Below, piece by piece: positions 1 through 12,725 of a DNA stretch of 64,000 nucleotides. Each line of letters starts with the position of its first letter. The first letter of the stretch is position 1. The stretch spans positions 620,001 through 684,000 of the forward strand of contig CATNEN010000007.1 of the NCBI GenBank assembly GCA_950097015.1. Reading direction: 5' to 3'. Below the pieces are notes generated by a model. It searched no databases. It worked only from the letters and a program-made list of their open reading frames with translations, and was not told where the DNA came from. The position numbers and the translations under genes were made by a program. Source of the DNA: Macrostomum hystrix. Its lineage: Eukaryota > Platyhelminthes > Macrostomidae.

Positions 1-1453
1 CCGAAAATTTATCAATGCAGGCGCGTCACCGAACAATTCCGCGACCTGATGAAGAAGGCCAAGAATCTTCTTGGCGCCGATGGCAAGAAGTTCCACGACA
101 TCTGGTTGATGAACGAGGAGGAAGCCAAGCGCCTAGCCGAGCGTCTGCTAGCCGCAGACCGAGTGCTTCACGAGCAGCAGCTCGGCATTCCGTGGTCTGA
201 GCCCGAGTGCACCTTCCTAGACAACGTCGGTCCGGTCGTTAGCGCCGCCGACCGTGCCAAGAGTGTCCCAGTCGCGCAAGTTGTTCGCGACATGCTCAGC
301 CGCGAGGGCGGTGACGGTCCCGGCCTTGAACAGTTAAGCTCAGTGGATGAGGCCCGTGGCCTAGCCGCCCGTGAGCTCAACCCGTCCGTGGTGCGCTCTG
401 TGCTGGAGCTCGTCTGCGACGAGGCCGGCTTCCTCATCGAGAAGAAGCTGAAGACGTTGCTGGCTCCGTTAGACAAGGACGAGCGCAGCCTGATGCAGCT
501 GGACGCGGTGTTCTCCGCTCTCGGTATCACCTCAGAGGAGGAGATCGACCGGATGCTACCCTACTTTCTGCAGGACGGCGACGCCGAGGAGTCGCCAGAA
601 GACGATCCAGAAAAGGAGGGAGCTGTGGGCGGCGGCGGCGGCTCAGAGGCCGGCTCCGGGGAAGAAGAGATTCGGCGAATCGTGTCACCCACGGACGGCT
701 CCAAGGTGACCTTGATTCACCCCAATCGAGTGCGACGAGCTCTGCGAAGCTTCGTCCAGGTGAGATGGCATCGGGACATTAGCTTGTGCAGCCGGTCTAA
801 ACTGGTAACTTGGGTTCCAGAAGGTGTCGGAGTCTTGCACAGGCCATTTGTTATGTTGAGTTACTGAGTTAAAAAAGCGAATTTTAACCCTTCATTAATC
901 ACTGCGAAAGGTTATGCTTCGCTCATGTAGCCCCAGCCCGTATTGTTGGCTCAAGCTTAGTGTATGAGTACTACAGTTATGAAGGACGTCCTTGACTTGG
1001 CTTACCAGGAACTTCAGCGCAACCACCAACAGCGCCAGCGTCAGGGCCAGGGCGGCGGCCAACAGCAGTTCACGCTGAAGGACATCGAAGAGCGCGACGA
1101 CTCCGAGGACGCGGCCTATTGGGCCAGATTTGGCTCGCTGATCGACTCCGATAAGGAAGCATTGTGGGACGCCCTCCTGGCGGGCATGGAGAAGTACAGC
1201 GGCGTGCTGCAGAGCCGTGCCAGCCTGCTAAACGAGACGGACGCCCTGCGGCTGCAGAACGCCGAGCTGAGGCACCTGCTGCAGCAGTACGTCACCTCCA
1301 AGGTGGGTGAAACAGTCTTCATATGCAATTTACACACACGAGGGAATGCCGATTGAGTGCCTTAATTGACGCACATATCGAAAACCCTTTCAGGTGAACC
1401 AGGAGCTCGAGATTCCGCCCACACGAGTGATGCAGCTGGATCGATTGGGTTGA
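1..1453 (+). CDS. DRC1: Dynein regulatory complex subunit 1, C-terminal part (5' partial)
   Basis: DRC1 is a coiled-coil subunit of the nexin-dynein regulatory complex, which links axonemal doublets and tunes dynein in motile cilia and flagella. Exons by splice sites and phase: 1-759, 961-1302, 1394-1453, all junctions phase 0; the frame is open at base 1, so the 5' part lies outside. Recognisable family stretches are the VLELVCDEAGFLIEKKL segment in exon 1, AYWARFGSLIDSDKEALWDA in exon 2, and the conserved tail with LQNAELRHLLQQYV followed by ELEIPPTRVMQLDRLG. An acidic, glycine-rich insert sits between them. Acceptor AG at 959-960 is chosen because it keeps phase 0; AG at 975-976 would shift the frame. 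Introns are short (201 and 91 bp), unlike the other genes here. Identification is by remembered family sequence. Confidence 0.9.
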
Positions 1454-1458
1454 ATAAA
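1453..1458 (+). terminator. Polyadenylation hexamer overlapping the DRC1 stop
   Basis: AATAAA shares its first A with the TGA stop codon (1451-1453), so a functional signal here would leave an extremely short 3' UTR. A second AATAAA lies at 1530-1535 and is an equally good candidate. Confidence 0.5.
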
Positions 1459-2136
1459 GCTTCATCGTGGCCTCATCAATGGATCCAGATTTTTTACCTT
1501 TCTAAATATTTTTTAATTTCGTGACATGAAATAAAACTTATTACTTTTCGCAAGCACTTGAATACAGAGACGTACTTTATAGATCAGAGTGAAGTTGTGC
1601 GGAAAATTCTTTCTTTTCTCTGTTTGTTATATAGCTCAGTGTGTGAAATAACTCGACTCTCTAACAGGTCTTTGTGATACCTTGATGCTCTACGCTTATA
1701 AATTTTCTATTATCTATTCTGGAAAAAAGTCCCTTAAAAAGAAAAAAAATAAATGCGACATTTTTTTATTACGAGGTACTTTAACAGAAAAATTAGCTCC
1801 TAAAAAGAATTTGTGTTACGATAATTTCTTTTTGCACTTTAGTTTCTTTTTTTCGCAGTTTTAGTGCGATCATAAAACTTAATTAAAAATTCAGGAAGGT
1901 AGACATTCCGCTTTTATGCGCTATAAATATTGCGATAATTTATCATCAAAGGTCTATGTCCGAAGGACATTTCAGATTGCATGAGTCATCAGTTTCGCTA
2001 ATCGTCGAAGGAAAAATTTGTGCCTGCTGCATTCTGAAATCTGCAGCCAACTTGGTGCTGCATTCGCCCCATCCAGCCAGTTGAAATCATATCTTGGCGA
2101 CACATCCTTAGTCCTTAGCCCCGTGCTCGTCGTCAA

Positions 2137-2790
2137 ATGACCACAGATAAGCAGCGAGTAGCCGAGAAGCTGAAAGTTAAACAGGCGAATGGCGAGCAGG
2201 CTGTTGTCTTTGTCACGGGCAACAAAGGCAAGCTGGAGGATTTCCAGTGGCTGTTGAAGGACTGTCAGCTGACCGATGCGTTCAAGATGACGGACCTCGA
2301 CCTTGTGGAGCTGCAGGGCACACATCAGGAGATCGCCGCGGAGAAGTGCCGCATGGCTGCCCAGCTGCTGGCTGGTCCGCCCGTGCTAATCGAGGACACT
2401 AGTCTGGAGCTGACGGCTCTGAATGGCCTGCCCGGGCCGTACATCAAGTGGTTCTGGAAGGAGTTGAAAAACGACCGTCTGCCCAGTCTGTTGGCGGCCT
2501 ACTCTGACAAGTCGGCCGTAGCAAAATCAATCGTGGCTTACTGTCCGGGGCCCGGGAAGCAGGTGAGCCTGTTTCACGGCGAGTGCCGGGGCCGCCTGCT
2601 GGCCGAGCCGCGCGGTCCTCCAGTGCACGGCTGGCTGCCGCTGTTCGTGCCGGACGGTCAGGACCGGAGCCTGGCCGAGATGGAGCCAGTCGAGCGGTAC
2701 CGTTATCACCACAGGGCGAAGGCATTTGCCAGCTTTTTCACCTTCTTTGCGAACAGTAAAGATGATGTGCAACGAAAGTGTCGCCAGTGA
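2137..2790 (+). CDS. ITPA: Intronless ITPA-like inosine triphosphate pyrophosphatase
   Basis: ITPA/HAM1 enzymes hydrolyse (d)ITP and XTP to monophosphates plus pyrophosphate in the cytosol, keeping deaminated purines out of nucleic acids. The 217-residue ORF shows the N-terminal FVTGNKGKLEDF motif (about 26-37), the metal-site glutamate in VELQG, IEDTSLELTALNGLPGPYIK with the catalytic-site aspartate, and FVPDG near 170. Length is slightly above the family's roughly 190-200. Odd points: no intron, although other genes here are heavily split; the family GWDPxF motif reads GWLPLF, losing the aspartate; and the family KNxxSHR base-recognition segment reads RYRYHHR, losing lysine and serine. The start is the first ATG before the motif. 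It may be a retrocopy or a specificity-shifted paralogue. ATTAAA at 2886-2891 is a possible poly(A) signal. Confidence 0.82.
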   Translation: MTTDKQRVAEKLKVKQANGEQAVVFVTGNKGKLEDFQWLLKDCQLTDAFKMTDLDLVELQGTHQEIAAEKCRMAAQLLAGPPVLIEDTSLELTALNGLPGPYIKWFWKELKNDRLPSLLAAYSDKSAVAKSIVAYCPGPGKQVSLFHGECRGRLLAEPRGPPVHGWLPLFVPDGQDRSLAEMEPVERYRYHHRAKAFASFFTFFANSKDDVQRKCRQ

Positions 2791-2899
2791 TGTACATTGC
2801 ATTCAGAAACTTTCTGGCATAATTTGCGTTAAAAAATGATTTTGAACTCATCGCTACTACCTCTGCGAAAATTCATTTGAAGTAGATTAAAATTATCAG

Positions 2900-5800
2900 T
2901 CGCGGATTGGCCTTAGTCGTTGGAAATGCCCTTTGTATCAGCGGCGTATGGCTTAAGCCTGCATGCTTGCATGGGGGTGCGCGTGAAAGTCTCAAATTTC
3001 GGAGGATTCTGGTCAATACAGTGCAGTGGATGTGTCAGATCTATACCGTGAAAAAGACCAATACGCTTCATGAACTAGTGCAAAAAATTACAACATTTTG
3101 CCATTTAGAGAAAATTGATGTAATCGCTTATATCTTACTTTTAATTTGCCTAATTTCTTATTCCTTCTCGAATTTCGTTTTTTGTTTTTAGCCAAAAAAC
3201 AACTAATTGATGCTGCCGATTCACAAAAGTTCATGAATATCTAGATGTCGTTGCATGATAATTATGTTATAACAGCAACCTGTCTTGGCTTCGCCCAGCA
3301 GGAGACGCTGTAGTTTTTAGTTGAGTTTTATTAAACCACACAGCATTAAAATCACGATAAACACCGCAAGGCGCAAGCAACTTTAGAGATGTTTACCGTG
3401 CAGTAAATCTGATCGATAAAAAACTTTTGTCTTTATTTTACATCGAGAGCTTGCAAGTTTAAATTTTATCTAAATCCTAAGCAAAGAAAAAAGTTTGTTA
3501 GAAACACTAACCACATGATTCGTCGACGCAATCTTAAACATATACGCGAGAAAGTGCATGGACCTTGTTTACTTGAAGATTAAACTTATGCGTACTTTAC
3601 TTATATGCTCAAATTAAATCGCGCACGCATGTCAAACACTGAAGGTGTTTAATTATTTTAAGACTCGATTCTCTCTCGTATGTATTCCTAACAAATTCAT
3701 TGTAATGGTATGTTAGGTGTTAAAACTGGATTTACATGTTACTGGTAGAAATACCAGGATATCAACCTGATTTAAAAATCTAGTAACTAGGCCCTAGACC
3801 CAGTTTTTTGTCCAGTTTTGATGTGTTTCCAGATTTGTATAGACCCCCTATTTTTGGTTGAAATACTGGGATATTGCCTGTTTTCAATAGCAATCTATAT
3901 TTGTGTTTGTTGGAGGGCTCTTTCTTATTATTTAACTTCAGCAGTATTTAACCAGTATAACACAATTTTTCTTATTAGAGTATTTGTTATCTCTATTGTA
4001 GCATGTGAGTGTCTGAGCAGTAAGACACTTTCTATTTATTAATATGAATAACACCTAGGCCCTAGATGTATATTTTACTTCGTGCTGGTTATAATAGTGA
4101 CAGTCTTATTTAATTTCCAGTCCCAATGCTGATGCAGGGCTACCAATAGATCGGAGGGTATAAGTTACCCACACACTTACTAGGCCCTATGGAAATACTT
4201 GTTCTTTCCTCATCCTGTATAGGCTTGTTTATTTATTGCAATCCCTTTATAGGTTAGGCCTATGCCTTTATCACACCCTTTATAGGCTTATGCACACTTA
4301 TTTCAGATCCAACCCTTTTTCTTACTGTGTAATACAACTTCTGTTGTCTAAAGTTATAGCTTTCCAGCTTTATAAAGAATTAGCCTAATAAGGTTTTGAA
4401 ACTTTGTCTCTATGGAACTTTGAGAACATCCGTTCACACGTCTGCAAGTTGGGTTTTCTATTCCCAAAAATGGGTATATATATAATAGAGTGGATGGGTG
4501 GTTTCCCGGTGCATTATAACAATTGGTGCATTCAAACAAATATGCACCAAATATTAAATTACTTCTCTTGTTCGTGTAAATTTAAAAAAGAAAATTACAG
4601 TAGAATTATTTACCTAATGTATTACATGTTTATGATTTTTCAAGCTGGATAATTCCATGAGATAACAGTTGTTGTGTTGGTGTACGTAATAATCATTATT
4701 TGTACCAAAGACAAATGAACTTGAGACTTTGCATGTTCTATATTGATGGGCGTGACCTCTAGATGAAAAAAATATTTTTATTTACTGTGTTAATGTAGCA
4801 GACAGAAACTTTCAGTGATGGTCGTTTTTGGTGAAAGTTGACATTGTAGCTGACTTGCTAAAAATGTTGCTAGTTGAATTCAAGAGTCAGCAAAAGCTTG
4901 AGCTTGTTTATTTAGTTTTGTTGTGGGGTTACATTTAAGTCTTAATCGGGCAACTATACCTAATGATAACAAGGGTCATAGACAAATAAGCAGTGAGGGG
5001 GAAATAAAAGTACCATTTGAATCTTTAGATATTGAGAGTTAAAAGAAAGAAGTGAATTTACTGTTACAACATATTCACATTTTCAATGTAAGTTCAAGAT
5101 TCTTGCAAATCAGGCAAGTTTTTGTCTCAATCAGTCATTCATTGTAGTAAACAATATTAGCTAGATAAACAGTTATAAACAAATTTCACATGTTAGTAAC
5201 CAGTTTTAAGTGTGTTGCACATTTTTTCTTAGATGACGGTCATTGGACTGATGGTCATTTGTTTCAAAAAAGGACCATCATTTTTTACAACAGCATAAGG
5301 AATCTCTCTATTTTGGATAATATCTTGGTTTTAAGATTGTTTATAACTAATATTAGTTCCAATAAAAATATTTAATGCTTTTCTAACCATAGGGTAATGT
5401 ATCATCATTTTTAGCATTTGAAAGGGAGCATTTTTATCATATACCCTAATACTAAGTTTTTTTTCAGAATATGCTGTTTAATTTCTATAAACTGTTTACA
5501 GGCTTTGTACTTAATTTAATGAAGTTTATACTACCCTGGTCTTAACTATGCTACATTAGCCTTATCAGGGCAGATTTTTTCAATATCTGCTCATTGCAAA
5601 CTGTCTAGTTCTAAACATATTTGATCTTGACCTAGTTGAGTGCCATTATTTTGCAGAAGCATTGAAATGATAAGCTTGTGCTTGTACTTTCCTCATTTGT
5701 TATTATGTCAGTACTATTTTTTTGCTACAGCCACTATATTTACCTTTAAGTATCAGTGTAGTTTATAACTTATAATTAAAGTAACTTTAATACAGGCATG

Positions 5801-6420
5801 TGCTGCATGCATGACCCACTGCATGTTCTGTATAGAGTTTTTCTTAGACTGATTATAAAATAACATGGGTGTGTATGTTCTGCAATCTGGCACTTACTGT
5901 GAAACACAAGACTGCTTCAGCTCTCACTCCCTCTGCAGAATATCGAAAATTCCTTATCTGATTCTGTGTTAGCACTTAGCAGTATTCCTATTTATCTGCT
6001 GTCTCACACATTTCAGTTGTAGAGTAGGGAGTTGAGCTAATAATCACATTCCTGAAATATGATTATGCCGTAATACCTGACTGTATTATGGTAACGATTA
6101 TTAAATATGCTTTGCTAATCTAGGATCTGACCAAACCTGACTAATTCCAGTTCCCTGTGGTCATCAACTAAGTCCGGCCGGGCGCAGAACAGGACTAGTG
6201 TTAAAATAGAACAAAAGCAATTTTCTGCAGTACCAACACATCCTTCGCCCTTTCCTAGTTCTCAAAAGCTAACAAATCAGACTCTTGTTTCATCTACGAT
6301 TAGCGTTTTACAAATTTGACACTGCCACTACTTCTGAACTTCCAACGAAGTCTTTCCTGTCCACATTGCTGTAATTTCTTCCTCTACTCTCTAGAGCTTT
6401 AGTTAGAGAATACACTACTC
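2900..6420. other. AT-rich intergenic spacer upstream of PDCD4
   Basis: No convincing coding region, RNA gene or mobile element seen. The sequence is AT-rich with short stop-bounded ORFs. The string TAGGCCCT recurs near 3788, 4052 and 4170. Promoter and 5' UTR of PDCD4 should lie at its right end; I cannot place a transcription start. Confidence 0.5.
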
Positions 6421-6424
6421 AAGC

Positions 6425-9400
6425 ATGTCGCGTGGTGTCAGTGACGATCCTAACTTTATCAACGAGGATGACTTCGTTGACCAGCAGCTGGTTGATGAGG
6501 ATCCCATTGAAGATGTTGCTGGTGGTGGTGATGGCAGCGCACTGGTAAGCTCATTGTGCCTTGTCTAACAGTATGCGTGAGATTTTGAGACCTCATCTTG
6601 TTGAGTTGGGGTGAGATTTTGAGACCGTGTCTTTTTGAGTTGGGGTGAGATTTTGAGACCGTGTCGTTTTGAGTTGGGGTGAGATTTTAAGACCGTGTCT
6701 TTTTGAGTTGGGGTGAGATTTTGAGACCGTGTCTTTTTGAGTTGGGGTGAGATTTTGAGACCGTGTCGTTTTGAGTTGGGGTGAGATTTTAAGACCGTGT
6801 CTTTTTGAGTTGGGGTGAGATTTTGAGACCGTGTCTTTTTTGAGTTGGGGTGAGATATTGAGACCGTGTCTTTTTGAGTGGGGTGAGATTTTAAGACCGT
6901 GTCATTTTGAGTTGGGGTGAGATTTTAAGACCGTGTCTTTTTGAGTTGGGTGAGATTTTGAGACCGTTTCGTTTTGAGTTGGGGTGAGATTTTGAGACCG
7001 TGTCGTTTTGAGTTGGGGTGAGATTTTAAGACCGTGTCTTTTTGAGTTGGGGTGAGATTTTGAGACCGTGTCTTTTTGAGTTAGATGAGATTTTGAGACC
7101 GTGTCTTTTTTGAGTTGGGGTGAGATATTGAGACCGTGTCTTTTTTGAGTTGGGGTGAGATTTTGAGACGGGTCAACTATTGATTTCACTTCACATCACA
7201 TCATTGAAGTAGAACCTAAGCCTAGCTCGAGTCATCACCCCACATCTGATTCCTTGCCCAGGTGGCCGAAGACCCGCCCGAGTCCATGGCTCGCGAGTTG
7301 CGGGTTTTCAAGCGCGCCAAGCGGCATCATCGCGTGTCCTTCCCCGGCGCCATGGCAACCGTAGTTGGCTCCGGCGCCGGCCTGGCGCATAATTTCCATC
7401 CGCATCACCCGATCGGGGAGAACGGAACCGGTGTCGGCTCCTCCGAGATCGTCGCCTCGTCGTCCGGCGGTGCAGCAGCCGCGGCCGCGGCGGCCGCGCT
7501 CGGCAAGAACAGCCGCAAGAGCCGCACCGGCCTTCGCGGCCTGCCAAAGAAGGGCGGCGCCGGCGGCAAAGGAGTCTGGGGCCGGCCTGGCAGCGAGCTG
7601 GACGCCGTCGATGTGCTGGACGAGAACGACCCCAACTATGACTCGGACAATCCCGACGCTGTCCGACTGCAGCTGACGGTGCCGCAGCTGACGCTGGAGC
7701 AGTTCGAAGCCCAGTTTACCGCTCTGGTTAAGGAGTACTTTGAGCACGGCCAAGCTAAGGAGGTGAGTGTGGGAGAATGGTTGTACCTGTTAGACACCAT
7801 GGTTGTACCGTGTTAGACACCATGGTTGTACCTGTTAGACACCATGGTTGTACCTGTTAGACACCATGGTTGTACCTGTTAGACACCATGGTTGTACCTG
7901 TTAGACACCATGGTTGTACCTGTTAGACACCATGGTTGTACCTGTTAGACACCATGGTTGTACCTGTTAGACACCATGGTTGTACCTGTTAGACACCATG
8001 GTTGTACCTGTTAGACACCATGGTTGTACCTGTTAGACACCATGGTTGTACCTGTTAGACACCATGGTTGTACTTGTTAGACACCATGATTTTACGTGTT
8101 AGATACTATGGTTGTACCTGTTACATACTATGGTTGTATCTGTTACATACTATGGTTGTACGAGCGTACCTGTTAGACACCATGATTGTACGTGTTAGAT
8201 ACTATGGTTGTACCTGTTACATACTATGGTTGTACCTGTTACATACTATGGTTGTACCTGTTACATACTATGGTTGTACCTGTTACATACTATGGTTGTA
8301 CCTGTTACATACTATGGTTGTACCTGTTACATACTATGGTTGTACCTGTTAGATACTATGGTTGTACCTGTTAGATACTATGGTTGTACGAGCGTACCTG
8401 TTAGACACCATGATTGTACGTGTTAGATACTATGGTTGTACCTGTTACATACTATGGTTGTACCTGTTACATGCATACTATGGTTGTACCTGTTACATAC
8501 TATGGTTGTACCTGTTACATACTATGGTTGTACCTGTTAGATACTATGGTTGTACCTGTTAGATACTATGGTTGTACCTGTTAGATACTATGGTTTTACC
8601 TGTTAGATACTATGGTTGTACCTGTTAGATACTATGGTTGTACCTGTTACATACTATGGTTGTACCTGTTACATGCATACTATGGTTGTACCTGTTACAT
8701 ACTATGGTTGTACCTGTTACATACTATGGTTGTACCTGTAAGATACTATGGTTGTACCTGTTAGATACTATGGTTGTACCTGTTAGATACTATGGTTTTA
8801 CCTGTTAGATACTATGGTTGTACGTGCGTGTGTGCTCAGGAGTCAGTGAAATGGGCAGAATTGCCTCCTCACTGGCTGCGGGTCAAGTGTCACCAAATGA
8901 TATGCCATTGGCAGCAGCCCTCCTGCAATTATTATTATTGTTATTTGTGGTTGGTTGTACATGTTAGACACACGGCAGTTGAACATTTTAGATGGAAATT
9001 TTTGTTTCATGTTTTCCTTCAGCATGGGATCAAAGTTAATATTTTCCCCTAACGCTGTCCCCGCCGCCGCAGGTGATCTCGCAGCTGCGGGATCTTCGCA
9101 CCACCCCGCAGCACCGGGAGCGGATTCCCTACCTGGCTGTCAGCGCCAGCCTGCAGCGCAATGCCCTGCAGCGCGAGCTGACCTCCCAGCTGCTCGGCAG
9201 CATGGTTGGCCCGGCCGTGTCCAGCGAAGAGCTGGCCCGCGGCTTCGACATCGTCCTGAAGGAGGTGGACGATTTAACCATCGACCTGCCTGACGCTCCG
9301 GATATGATTGGCAAATTCATTGCCAGAGCCATTGCGGACGACCTGCTGCCTCCTAAATTTGTGGCCACTTACAAGGGCCGGGTTGACAGCGCCAATACTA

Positions 9401-10031
9401 TGAAGGCCCTAGCCAAGGCTGAGAATCTACTCACCATGACTCACAGCATGTACTGCCTGGATAAGGTGAGTCCTGATGAGCTTCTTTTTTTAATTAGATT
9501 GTTTTAACTTTCCCTGCAAACCTCACACAATGACCCACCGAAAATCAGGTCTGGGGCGTCTCGGGCCACGGCCTAGCCCGCCCAACCAAGCACCTGGTGA
9601 AGAAGATGAAGCTGCTGCTTGACGAGTATCTGTCTAGCAACGATGTGGACGAGGCCGCCCGCTGCGTCAAGGAGCTGGAGGCGCCGCACTTCAATCACGA
9701 GCTGGTGTACCAGGCGGTTGTCATGGTGATCGAGCGCAGCACCATGGAGGTCTGCCATCGCGTCTGCCGCCTGATCGCCGCCCTGTCCGAGTCCGTGCTG
9801 CTCACTGTCGATCAGCTCGAGAAGGGCCTCCGCCGAGTCTACGCCGACATTCCGGACATCCAGCTGGACGTGCCCAACGCCTACCTGCTGCTGGAGCGCT
9901 TCTGCCTGCAGGCCAGCAAGACCGGCTTCCTGACTGGCCGGCTGCAGCAGGAGATGCCGACGAAGGGTCGCAAGAGATTCGTTTCCGAGGGCGACGGAGG
10001 CCTGGTTAAGCCGCGCCTGCCGCCGCTCTGA
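6425..10031 (+). CDS. PDCD4: Programmed cell death 4, translation inhibitor with two MA3 domains
   Basis: PDCD4 binds the helicase eIF4A through its MA3 domains and blocks cap-dependent translation. Exons: 6425-6544, 7262-7762, 9073-9465, 9549-10031, all phase 0, 498 residues (human about 469). The N-terminus is acidic; exon 2 carries the family signature GLPKKGGAGGKGVWGRPG followed by DPNYDSD. The first MA3 domain runs from about residue 180 to 310 (VKEYFEHGQAKEV across the exon 2/3 junction). The second starts in exon 4 near residue 345 (KHLVKKMKLLLDEYL, then APHFNHELVYQAVVMVIERS). The C-terminal GRKRFVSEGDGG block matches the family closely. A Gly/Ala-rich insert around residues 75-120 looks lineage-specific. 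Introns 1 and 2 are mostly minisatellite. AATAAA at 11061-11066 is a possible poly(A) site. Confidence 0.95.
6590..7170 (+). repeat. 33-bp minisatellite in PDCD4 intron 1
   Basis: About 17 tandem copies of a 33-bp unit containing GAGTTGGGGTGAGATTTTGA and GACCGTGTC. Copies vary by point changes such as GAGACC/AAGACC and small indels. The array occupies most of the intron, starting about 45 bp after the donor. Each unit contains GGGGTGAG, resembling a splice donor. Confidence 0.95.
7780..8825 (+). repeat. 22-bp minisatellite in PDCD4 intron 2
   Basis: About 47 tandem 22-bp units, core TGTTAGACACCATGGTTGTA. The left half is nearly homogeneous with GACACCATGG; the right half is a mix of GATACTATGG and CATACTATGG variants, with CGAGCGTACC interruptions near 8160 and 8390 that mark a higher-order duplication of about 230 bp. 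It starts about 20 bp downstream of the exon 2 donor. ORFs through it are frame-open repeat, not genes. Confidence 0.95.
8821..8912 (+). mobile_element. 3' fragment of SINE family 1
   Basis: GTGCGTGTGTGCTCAGGAGT followed by AAATGGGCAGAATTGCCTCC matches the 3' body of the SINE copy near 52285-52365 in the same orientation. It abuts the end of the minisatellite in PDCD4 intron 2. Confidence 0.7.
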
Positions 10032-12420
10032 GACTGTGCTCAGAGAGTGCTCAGCTGGGGGTTGGGACGCCCGTCAGCTGAGTGAGCCAGTTCCTAACTA
10101 TTCTTTTAATTTCCGTTTCTTCGCTTGGTTTCACCCATAGAAGTTAATAGATAGGTTTCCATGGCAACAGAGTTAGATGCCTGCGAGTTTTCAATGGTTT
10201 TAATAGCGGTGAGAAGATATTATGCTAGTTGTTAATTGTGTGAAATGAAAAAAACTCAATTCCCTCCCCTGCCCGATCATTGTCATACTTTCTTCCCCAC
10301 GGCTGTTGCCGTTGGCCATACTTTTTTAACTCATTTTATTTCTGTATTTGTGGTGTTCGCAACCTGCAGTTTTGTTAATACACTGTGGTTTCTGGCATCG
10401 CCCGTTCTCGTACAAGCTTATCAACCATTCTTGTTCCGAGTGTTTCCAGGGTCCTTTATCCACCTATTTTGCACCTATATATTCTCAGCCAGTCACTTTT
10501 CCTCCCCTACTTAGTAGGGTCTCACGCTCCCTGGTTCATGCGAGTCTGTCACCCCCTGCTGTCACATTTGTCATCCTGCGGTGTGGCTCAGTCTGCGCTA
10601 TCAACATTTATCTTGGTTTTGCCATCTGAAAGTCCTCCTAGTAGACTAGACTGATTTTGTTCTCATTATTTTTGTTGGCCTATATTTTTCTGATTCTGAG
10701 TCTGAGCAGCCCGGTAAGAGCAGAAGTTGAGCCTTTTTTCAAAGCAGAAAGCACCTGCCCAGCTTGAGTTGTTTGTTTTATTTGGAGTTAAAATTGCAAA
10801 AAATAAGCTAAATCCTGTTGAATCCATTGTAAATATCTGATAAATCATTAAACTATTATTATCGACTTTCTCCTTTACCAATAAATCTTTCGCTTTCGTT
10901 AAACTGCCCATCAACTTTTCTGTGTAATTATTATATTTAATAACGTTTAATATATATACTGTAATGCCCATAAATATGTAGTCTGTCCTAGACTTATCCA
11001 ATTTTGTCCTTGAAGAAACATGCAGCTGAGTCGGTTACGCACTGCATGTGAATTTCGGTTAATAAAGTTACTAGCAAAACTGATTTTTAATAAAATTAAG
11101 TTATTTAAGCCGTCTTTTTCGATCCATTATCGGTCGTTATTATAATGGTCGTTATCGACCATTATCGATATATATCGATCCATTATTCGATCCGTATGCA
11201 AAGCTTGTTAATTATTTTCATCCTCTCGGTATTCAGTACTGTTCTATAAGCAACCCAGTTAATTTAACCCATCTGCGTGTTCTGTCTCCTTCCCACCTTT
11301 CCCCCTCATATTGTGTCATTTGAATATGTTATAAAAATAGTCGAATATACTACTATCGCTACTGTGAGTAGAGTGAGTAGCTATTTTCTGTGCAAGCTGG
11401 CTGTTAAAGATCTGATTGAAGGAAAATTCATTGAAAACCGTGACAAAATACTCGGACTGTGTACCAGCTATTCGTGTTTAGACACGTTCAGTTATTTTTT
11501 AATATAAATCTCAGATTTATTTATTAAGGAAAATAAAAACATTGTTTATCAGCACAGAGCATGCAATGCCTTATGTACATCCGAGCACACAAATATGCTA
11601 AATGGGTCGTTACCATCGTCAATAGTGAAAGTAAGTTGCTTATAAAAGATTTTAGTTAAGGCAGGATCGAATGAGGGAAGGCAAGGCAATACTGTTTTCA
11701 GGAAGTAGAAACTTTAGAAAAATACATAACATATGCCTATCTGCATATAACACAATATTGAGAACACTTAAAAACAAGGCCGGTACTACTAGAACAGTAG
11801 TAATTTGTGCATATCGAGCAGGTGAAAGCAATGTGACTGAAAATGAAATATGTTTTTTACTATTTGTTTACCTTGTATGTATTTATAGGCATGGGTACTG
11901 ATTGGATCTATAAAGGTTCGTTTAAAACTGTTGAACAATTTTCCGTTTGAAACAGTCACAGAAATACAGTCAGCAGACTACAGGTAAAAAGCAACAAGCA
12001 GAAAATAAGAAAATTGTTATATTTGGATCCCTGCGAAATGACTGCTAAAGGTACTCTGATAATACCCTGTATTAGTTGTTAGTTAAGCACACATGTAAAA
12101 AATATTTAAAACTGAACAAGGCAGCAGTTGAGATACAGCAAACGTTAGCCAATTTGTTCTTGACTTGCAACAGAGGAAAAAAGCACGAAAAAACGCTGAG
12201 ATAATGGAAGACTAAGCTAGCACAAGCGAAGAAAATGTAAGCAAATGGGGAAGACTAATAGAGAAAGTTTGATATGCAACAGCAGATCTGACTGGTGAAA
12301 TAAAAGCTGGCTCGCGTGTGCTCTGTATTGATCTGGCCTCAACTAAACATTTATGTAGCGCTAAAAACATTGCCGAACAGAACTAGCTCCAGCAGAAAAA
12401 TAAAATCCTTAGGGATATGA
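10032..12420. other. PDCD4 3' region and intergenic spacer
   Basis: No gene found. It probably contains the PDCD4 3' UTR. A perfect 6-bp-stem hairpin (TGGTCG, TTAT loop, CGACCA) sits in a TCGAT-rich, partly palindromic patch around 11110-11190. The rest is AT-rich with short non-coding ORFs. Confidence 0.45.
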
Positions 12421-12725
12421 CAGAGAGAGGAGGCAGCGGCAGACGGGAAGAGAAGGCAGGGGGAGAGACGCGGAAAACGCGGAGGCAGGGGAAGAAGGGA
12501 GGCATGGTGAGAGGAGGCAGGGGAAGAAGGGAGGCATGGTGAGAGGAGGCAGGGGAAGAAGGGAGGCATGGTGAGAGGAGGCAGGGGAAGAAGGGAGGCA
12601 TGGTGAGAGGAGGCAGGGGAAGAAGGGAGGCATGGTGAGAGGAGGCAGGGGAAGAAGGGAGGCATGGTTAGAAGAGCAGGGGGAGTAGGCAGGGGAGACG
12701 AGGCGGGGAGGACTATTAGAAGTAG
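12421..12725. repeat. 32-bp purine-rich minisatellite
   Basis: Tandem units containing GAGGCAGGGGAAGAAGGGAG and CATGGT; about six near-identical copies flanked by degenerate ones. The + strand is almost pure purine. Proline/serine-rich ORFs on the other strand are repeat artefacts. Confidence 0.9.
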
